A stretch of DNA of 11,578 bases, taken from NCBI GenBank assembly GCA_041476545.1, contig JBGOTP010000150.1, positions 1-11,578 on the forward strand, written 5' to 3'. Source of the stretch: JBGOTP01 sp041476545 (GTDB lineage: Bacteria; Acidobacteriota; Vicinamibacteria; Vicinamibacterales; CAVVIG01). The notes below the pieces were generated by a model, which searched no databases, was not told the origin of the DNA, and saw only the letters and a list, made by a program, of their open reading frames with translations. Numbering within the stretch: position 1 is the stretch's first letter; every line of letters begins with the position of its first letter. Both the position numbers and the translations under genes were made by a program. Below, in pieces: positions 7,152-11,578 of this stretch.

Positions 7152-8426
7152 ATGACATCGCTCAACGCGCTCGCCACATTGCTCAGACAGACGATGGGGC
7201 TGGACGTCACGTCGATCGGCGTGCCGGCTCTCAAGCGCGCGGTGCAGGAACGACAGCGGGCCTGCGGGGTCGAAGATGCGCGCGCCTACCTGGACCGGGT
7301 TCGCGCGTCCGAAGCCGAGCTGCAGGCCCTCATCGAAGCCGTGGTCATTTCCGAGACGTGGTTCTTTCGAGACCAAGGCGCATTTGCCGCGCTCGTCCGG
7401 TTTGTCCAAGAGGAGTGGCTGCCCGGTGATCCCGAGGGATGCCTTCGCTTGTTGAGCATGCCGTGCTCGACCGGCGAGGAGCCCTATTCGATGGCGATGG
7501 CCCTCGTCGATGCGGGCCTTCCCCCAGGCCGGTTTCGTATTGAGGCTATCGATATCTGCGGCCGCTCGCTCAAGCATGCCCGTCGTGGGGTGTACGGGAA
7601 GAGCGCCTTTCGTGGAGACGCCGTGTCCTTCCGCGAGCGTCACTTCGAACGGCTCGGCAGCGGGCACAAGCTGTCCGATACCATCCGCGCGCTGGTGGAT
7701 TTCCAGCAGGCCAATCTGTTCGGATCGAACTTTCTGCCCGTCGCGCGGGTTTACGACGTGATCTTCTGCCGCAACATGCTGATCTATTTTGACCGCGAGA
7801 CGCAGGATCGCGCCGTGTCCGTGTTGGGGCGATTGCTGACGCCGCGGGGACTGCTCTTTGTCGGCTCGTCGGAAAGCGGTGTGTTTCTGAATCACGCGTT
7901 CTCGTCGGCCAGGGCGCCCATGGCCTTCGCGTTCCGGAACGGCTGCACGACCTCGCGGCCGCAGGGGCCGACGATCGTTGCGAAGAGCCGGCGGACGCGG
8001 GCGCCACGTGCGGGCGCGGATCCGAACGCGGCCCGCCATCGACCGGCCGGCATCAGGAAGCGGGATCTGCCGGCTTCCTCGTCTGCCGATCCGAACCCGG
8101 AGCCGGACCCTGGTGTCCCTGCCGTCGAAGACGCGATGCGCCTGGCCGATCAGGGCCGCTTCGCGGAAGCGTCCCAGTGGTGCGAGGACTATCTGCAACA
8201 GCATGGTCCGTCGGCGGAGGTCTTTCATGTCCTGGGCCTGATGCGGGACGCGCTCGGCAATGCCTCCGAGGCTGCGACGTACTACCGCAAGGCCCTGTAT
8301 CTGGATCCGGGTCACCAGGATGTGCTGCTCCATCTCGCGTTGCTGATGGAGAAGCGGGGGCAGAAATCCGAAGCTCAAGTGCTCTGGAACCGCGTGCGCC
8401 GATTGGCGCCGCATACGGCGCAGTGA
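7152..8426 (+). CDS. wspC: CheR-type chemoreceptor methyltransferase with C-terminal TPR repeats (WspC-like)
   Basis: A 424-aa cytosolic SAM-dependent methyltransferase that should methylate glutamates of the neighbouring receptor. The N-terminal helical CheR domain spans about 1-65. SETWFFRD (67-74) and the SAM-binding loop LLSMPCSTGEEPYSMAM (100-116) follow, with Asp134 in EAIDICGRSL, and FCRNMLIYFD (205-214) is a hallmark of CheR. After a Pro/Ala/Arg-rich linker at about 263-320 come two or three TPR-like helices pairs (about 322-420; EVFHVLGLMRDALGNASEAA and YYRKALYLDP). WspC has the same CheR-TPR architecture. TPRs may replace the pentapeptide tether, since the receptor ends without one. 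I chose the ATG at 7152, 7 bp after the CheW stop with AGGGA at 7136-7140 upstream. An ATG 16 codons earlier would overlap the CheW gene and add a Cys/Arg-rich stretch unlike CheR. Confidence 0.92.
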   Translation: MTSLNALATLLRQTMGLDVTSIGVPALKRAVQERQRACGVEDARAYLDRVRASEAELQALIEAVVISETWFFRDQGAFAALVRFVQEEWLPGDPEGCLRLLSMPCSTGEEPYSMAMALVDAGLPPGRFRIEAIDICGRSLKHARRGVYGKSAFRGDAVSFRERHFERLGSGHKLSDTIRALVDFQQANLFGSNFLPVARVYDVIFCRNMLIYFDRETQDRAVSVLGRLLTPRGLLFVGSSESGVFLNHAFSSARAPMAFAFRNGCTTSRPQGPTIVAKSRRTRAPRAGADPNAARHRPAGIRKRDLPASSSADPNPEPDPGVPAVEDAMRLADQGRFAEASQWCEDYLQQHGPSAEVFHVLGLMRDALGNASEAATYYRKALYLDPGHQDVLLHLALLMEKRGQKSEAQVLWNRVRRLAPHTAQ

Positions 8427-8427
8427 C

Positions 8428-9117
8428 ATGGAACATCTGGAGCCGGATCAACACACGGCCGCGTCCATCGTCGACTGCTGGAACACCGTGGGTGTGCGCG
8501 GCGACGGGTCGTGCGTGGAACTGGCGCGGCACGTGCATTGCCGCAATTGCCCGGTTCACTCGCGCGCGGCCATGGCCCTTCTCGATCGCGAACCCCCCGG
8601 CAACTACGTGGCCGCCTCGACTGCCCATTTTGCACAGCCGCAAGCCGCGCCCGAGCGCGACACGCAATCGGTTGTGGTGTTTCGCATCGGCGCGGAATGG
8701 CTGGCTCTGCCGACATCGGTGGTCATGGAGATCGGGCATCTCCGTCAAATCCACTCGCTGCCTCAACGTCATGGTCACGTCGTCGGCGTCGTGAACGTGC
8801 ACGGCGAACTGGTCGTGTGTGTCTCTCTTGCCCGCGTGCTCGGCTTGAACGAGTCCCCCGCACCGGATCGCCACGCGCCGCTCAGAACCCACGCGCGTCT
8901 CATCGTGATTCGGCGGGAAGCCATGCGGACCGTCTGTCCGGTCGACGAGGTCTACGGCATTCACGGCGTTCAGCAGCAACAATTGCGGGATGTGCCGGCG
9001 ACCGTCGCGAAATCGGCGTCGACCTACGCGAAGCACGTGCTGTCGTGGCGCGAACATGCGGTCGGACTTCTGGACGATCAGCTTCTCTTTCAGGCCCTGA
9101 AGCGGAGCCTCGCATGA
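8428..9117 (+). CDS. wspD: WspD-like CheW protein with N-terminal four-cysteine module
   Basis: A 229-aa protein in two parts. Residues 12-60 contain DCWNTVGVRGDGSC and HCRNCPVHSRAAMALLD, with Cys17, Cys29, Cys38 and Cys41. A CxxC plus two further Cys could bind a metal or form disulfides. I recall the same CWN...GD-x-SC...H-CRNCPV layout in WspD proteins, but no settled role for it. Residues 78-226 are a CheW domain, with VVGVVNVHGELVVCVSL (118-134) as the core signature and LPTSVVMEIGHLRQIHSLP before it. The second CheW of the cluster is expected to link receptor and kinase, alone or in competition with the first. The ATG at 8428 follows the CheR stop by one base (TGACATG), and the gene overlaps the kinase gene by four bases, so all three are likely translationally coupled. 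Confidence 0.9.
   Translation: MEHLEPDQHTAASIVDCWNTVGVRGDGSCVELARHVHCRNCPVHSRAAMALLDREPPGNYVAASTAHFAQPQAAPERDTQSVVVFRIGAEWLALPTSVVMEIGHLRQIHSLPQRHGHVVGVVNVHGELVVCVSLARVLGLNESPAPDRHAPLRTHARLIVIRREAMRTVCPVDEVYGIHGVQQQQLRDVPATVAKSASTYAKHVLSWREHAVGLLDDQLLFQALKRSLA
9104..9107 (+). promoter_or_regulatory. Shine-Dalgarno site for the CheA hybrid
   Basis: GGAG lies 6 bp before the ATG at 9114, inside the end of the wspD-like gene. It decides the start of the kinase: the frame is open for about 200 codons further upstream, but that stretch only overlaps wspD and has no CheA similarity. Confidence 0.6.
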
Positions 9118-11408
9118 GCGCAGAGGATCTCCGCGACGTTTCGATGATCGACCTGTTCCGCATGGAAGCCGACGGACAGGCGCAGGTCCTGACCTCCGGT
9201 CTTCTGGCGCTCGAACGCGATCCCACCGCCGCCGACGAGCTCGAGGCGTGCATGCGCGCGGCGCATTCGCTCAAGGGGGCGGCCCGCATCGTCGGTCTCA
9301 CGGCCGGCGTGCGCGTGGCGCACACGCTCGAGGACTGCTTCGTGGCGGCACAGGGTGGGCGTATCAGATTGTGCCGGCGGGATATCGATTCTCTCCTGCG
9401 TGGCGTCGATCTGCTCGTGCTCATTGCCAACTCACCAGAAGGCGTCGAGGGGTGGACCGGGGAGAAACACGCGGACGTCGAGGCCTGTCTGGCCACCCTG
9501 GGTGCGGTGCTCGAGCGATCCGGGCAACTCGACATCGCCGCGGAGGGCGTCGTTGCCGTGGAGGGCGTCGTGACAGGGGCCGGATCCCGTGAGGTTCCGG
9601 CGGCCATCGCACACGAGGACCCGCAGGCCCCAGGCGCGGCCTCGCTGACAGGCGAGGGGACCGATCGTGTTCTTCGAGTCACCGCGGAGAGCCTGAACCG
9701 GCTCCTCGGGCTGGCGGGCGAGTCGCGTGTCAAATCCAGTTGGGTGAGGCCGTTCTCCGAGTCGCTGTTGCGGCTCAAGCGGCTCCATCGCGAGACCGCC
9801 CACACGCTCGACAGCCTTCGCGATGCCCTGCCCCAGCGTGAAGCGGGCGATGAAGCGCGGACCGCGCTCGCGGACGTCCAGCGCCGCCTGACGGAGTGCG
9901 AGCGGCTGCTGGCGGATCGCCTCGTCGAGATCGACTTGTTCGATCGCCGCTCGGTCAGCCTCTCGCATCGCCTGTACGACGAAGCGCTGGCGTGCCGGAT
10001 GCGGCCCTTTGGCGACGCGTTGCAGGGTTTTCCACGACTCGTGCGTGATGTGGCCCGCTCGCTTGGCAAGCAGGTGAAATTGGAAATTGCCGGGGAGACC
10101 ACGCAGGTCGACCGCGACATTCTTGGAAAGCTCGACGCGCCTCTCGGCCATCTGCTCCGCAACGCCATCGATCACGGCCTCGAATCTCCGGACGAGCGTC
10201 GCGCCGCCGGCAAGCCGGAGGACGGCGTCTTGCGGCTCGAAGCGCGTCACAGCGCCGGCAAGCTTCAGATTCTCATTTCCGACGACGGCCGGGGCGTCGA
10301 TATGAACCGTCTGCGGGCACGCGTGACCGAACGCAATTTCCTCAATGCGGAGGCCGCGCACGCCCTGACCGAGGCCGAATTACTGGAGTTCCTCTTCCTG
10401 CCCGGCTTTACGCTGAAGGATCGGATCACCGACATTTCCGGCCGCGGCGTTGGTCTGGATGCCGTGCAGGACATGGTCAAGCAGGTGCGGGGCACGGTGC
10501 GGATCTCGTCCCGCCCCGGGCACGGGACGACGTTCCTGTTGCAGCTGCCGGTGACGCTCTCCGTGCTGCGTGCGGTGCTCGCGGAGATCGCCGGCGAGCC
10601 GTACGCCTTTCCCCTCGCCTTCATCACGCGCATCGTCAAGCTGTCCAGGACGAAGATTGACGTGCTCGAGGGGCGCCAGCACTTCGAGCTCGACGGGCGG
10701 CGCATCGGTCTCATCAGCGCACATCAGGTGCTCGGGACGAGCGAGCCGCCGCCGACCGGCGACGAGCTGCCGGTCATCGTGGTCGGTGACGCCGACCAGG
10801 CGTACGGCATCATCGTGGATCGCCTGATGGATCAGCGCGAACTGGTGGCGCAGCCGCTCGATCCGCATCTCGGCAAGATCAAGGACATCAGCGCCGGGGC
10901 GTTCATGGAGGACGGCTCGCCCGTGCTGATTGTGGATGCGGAAGACATGATGCGGTCGGTGAGCAAGCTGGTCTCGGCCGGAGATCTCGTCTCGGTCCAG
11001 CATGCCCCGGTGGTGGCCGGTGAGAAGAGTCGCAAACGCGTGCTCGTCGTCGACGATTCGCTGACCGTGCGGGAGCTGGAACGGAAGCTGCTCGGAAGCC
11101 ATGGCTACGACGTCGAAGTCGCCGTGGACGGCATGGACGGATGGAACGCCGTGCGGACGGGCCGCTTCAATCTGGTCGTGACCGACATCGACATGCCGAG
11201 GATGGACGGCATCGAGCTCGTGACGCTCATCAACAAGGATCCCAACCTCAAATCGTTGCCCGTCATGATCGTCTCCTACAAAGATCGCGATGAGGACCGC
11301 CGCCGGGGCCTCGAAGCGGGAGCGGCGTACTACCTCACCAAGGGCAGCTTCCACGACGAGACGCTCGTGCAGGCCGTTGTCGACCTGATCGGCGAGGCCG
11401 CTGCATGA
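9114..11408 (+). CDS. wspE: CheA-CheY hybrid histidine kinase (WspE-like)
   Basis: A 764-aa cytosolic kinase, the central enzyme of the cluster. P1/Hpt: phospho-His51 in AHSLKGAAR (50-58). A linker at about 136-185 has no evident P2 docking domain. P3 dimerisation region: about 186-300, ending RMRPFGDALQGF. P4 ATPase: N box LLRNAIDHGLE (347-357), G1 ISDDGRGVD (388-396) and G2 GRGVGLD (443-449). P5 CheW-like domain: about 480-610. A C-terminal receiver at about 640-762 has Asp647-Asp648, phospho-Asp691 (VVTDIDMPRMDG), Ser721 and Lys743 in YYLTKGSFHDET, the WspE-style ending. All catalytic residues are present. It should phosphorylate itself at His51 and pass phosphate to its own receiver, to the stand-alone receiver upstream and, in a standard system, to CheB. 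The gene overlaps wspD by ATGA, and the cheB ATGA overlaps its own stop. Confidence 0.94.
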   Translation: MSAEDLRDVSMIDLFRMEADGQAQVLTSGLLALERDPTAADELEACMRAAHSLKGAARIVGLTAGVRVAHTLEDCFVAAQGGRIRLCRRDIDSLLRGVDLLVLIANSPEGVEGWTGEKHADVEACLATLGAVLERSGQLDIAAEGVVAVEGVVTGAGSREVPAAIAHEDPQAPGAASLTGEGTDRVLRVTAESLNRLLGLAGESRVKSSWVRPFSESLLRLKRLHRETAHTLDSLRDALPQREAGDEARTALADVQRRLTECERLLADRLVEIDLFDRRSVSLSHRLYDEALACRMRPFGDALQGFPRLVRDVARSLGKQVKLEIAGETTQVDRDILGKLDAPLGHLLRNAIDHGLESPDERRAAGKPEDGVLRLEARHSAGKLQILISDDGRGVDMNRLRARVTERNFLNAEAAHALTEAELLEFLFLPGFTLKDRITDISGRGVGLDAVQDMVKQVRGTVRISSRPGHGTTFLLQLPVTLSVLRAVLAEIAGEPYAFPLAFITRIVKLSRTKIDVLEGRQHFELDGRRIGLISAHQVLGTSEPPPTGDELPVIVVGDADQAYGIIVDRLMDQRELVAQPLDPHLGKIKDISAGAFMEDGSPVLIVDAEDMMRSVSKLVSAGDLVSVQHAPVVAGEKSRKRVLVVDDSLTVRELERKLLGSHGYDVEVAVDGMDGWNAVRTGRFNLVVTDIDMPRMDGIELVTLINKDPNLKSLPVMIVSYKDRDEDRRRGLEAGAAYYLTKGSFHDETLVQAVVDLIGEAAA
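11394..11397 (+). promoter_or_regulatory. Shine-Dalgarno site for the CheB gene
   Basis: GAGG lies 7 bp before the ATG at 11405, inside the end of the kinase gene. It supports ATG 11405 as the CheB start. Confidence 0.55.
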
Positions 11409-11578
11409 GAATCGGCATCGTCTGCGATCAACCCGCGACGACCGAATATCTTCGCGGCGCGGTGACCCAGTCGCCCGAGCACCACATCGCGTGGACAGCC
11501 TCGACCGGACGACAGGCCGTCGACCGATGCGGCGCGGAGACGCCGGATCTCGTGTTGATGATTCTCCGCATGACGGGC
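11405..11578 (+). CDS. wspF: CheB/WspF-like methylesterase, N-terminal receiver only, cut by the window edge
   Basis: Only the first 58 codons are in the window. The N-terminus MRIGIVCDQP followed by PEHHIAWTASTGRQAVD and TPDLVLM matches the start of the WspF-type CheB receiver (MxIGIVNDMP ... W-x-A-x-G-x-xAV ... TPDxVLMDLxMP). The kinase-overlapping ATGA start and the position after wspE agree. CheB removes methyl groups from the receptor and opposes the CheR encoded upstream. The visible oddity is at the phosphorylation site: residues 48-58 read DLVLMILRMTG, so Ile53 stands where the phospho-Asp of LMDLxMPG is expected, and Thr57 replaces Pro. The acidic pocket keeps Asp8. If correct, the domain cannot be phosphorylated in the usual way. 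The catalytic domain is outside the window, so intactness of the esterase is unknown. Confidence 0.82.
   Translation, partial: MRIGIVCDQPATTEYLRGAVTQSPEHHIAWTASTGRQAVDRCGAETPDLVLMILRMTG

Noticed and set aside
5432..7234. A 600-codon open frame on the minus strand, and other long minus-strand frames across the operon
   Set aside because: They run antisense to clear chemotaxis genes, and their translations are Arg/His/Gly-rich without recognisable domains. Such frames are usual in high-GC coding DNA.
8511..9113. A 201-codon upstream extension of the CheA hybrid in its own frame
   Set aside because: It overlaps the wspD-like gene, its translation is Arg/Ser-rich with no CheA similarity, and a good GGAG site precedes the ATG at 9114 where the Hpt domain begins.
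1..11578. CRISPR arrays, insertion sequences, tRNA or rRNA genes, phage or toxin genes
   Set aside because: No regularly spaced repeats, transposase motifs, terminal inverted repeats or cloverleaf sequences were seen by eye. Non-coding space totals only a few hundred bases.

Overview
The window is GC-rich, densely coded, and every supported gene reads on the + strand. Codon use and protein style (a PAS hybrid kinase with an HDFNN-type H box, long helical chemoreceptors, tight gene overlaps) suit a high-GC soil or environmental Gram-negative such as Acidobacteriota or a deltaproteobacterial-type lineage. No rRNA or other marker is present, so this is only a guess.

Layout. Positions 3-485 hold the 3' part of a small multi-pass membrane protein of unknown function, open to the left edge. 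Positions 579-1319 encode a short-chain dehydrogenase/reductase (SDR) resembling pteridine reductases. After a 137-bp gap, eight genes run almost without spacing to the right edge: a membrane hybrid histidine kinase (1457-4120), a stand-alone receiver (4127-4564), a chemoreceptor (4577-6691), CheW (6695-7144), CheR with C-terminal TPRs (7152-8426), a second CheW with an N-terminal Cys-rich module (8428-9117), a CheA-CheY hybrid kinase (9114-11408), and the first 58 codons of a CheB (11405 onward).

The chemoreceptor-to-CheB part has the order and domain make-up of the Wsp surface-sensing system of pseudomonads: wspA-wspB-wspC-wspD-wspE-wspF. Several proteins carry Wsp-type signature stretches. 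In the classical system WspA controls the kinase WspE, WspC and WspF methylate and demethylate WspA, and WspE phosphorylates the diguanylate cyclase WspR to raise c-di-GMP.

Three departures stand out. The receiver upstream of the receptor looks like the receiver half of WspR but ends without any GGDEF domain. A hybrid histidine kinase is fused to the head of the operon. The CheB/WspF receiver appears to have Ile where the phosphorylated Asp should be. Together these suggest a rewired Wsp-like pathway in which output may pass through protein-protein contact or a phosphorelay, and adaptation may not be controlled by phosphorylation of CheB. The genes beyond the right edge are unseen and could still include a GGDEF protein.
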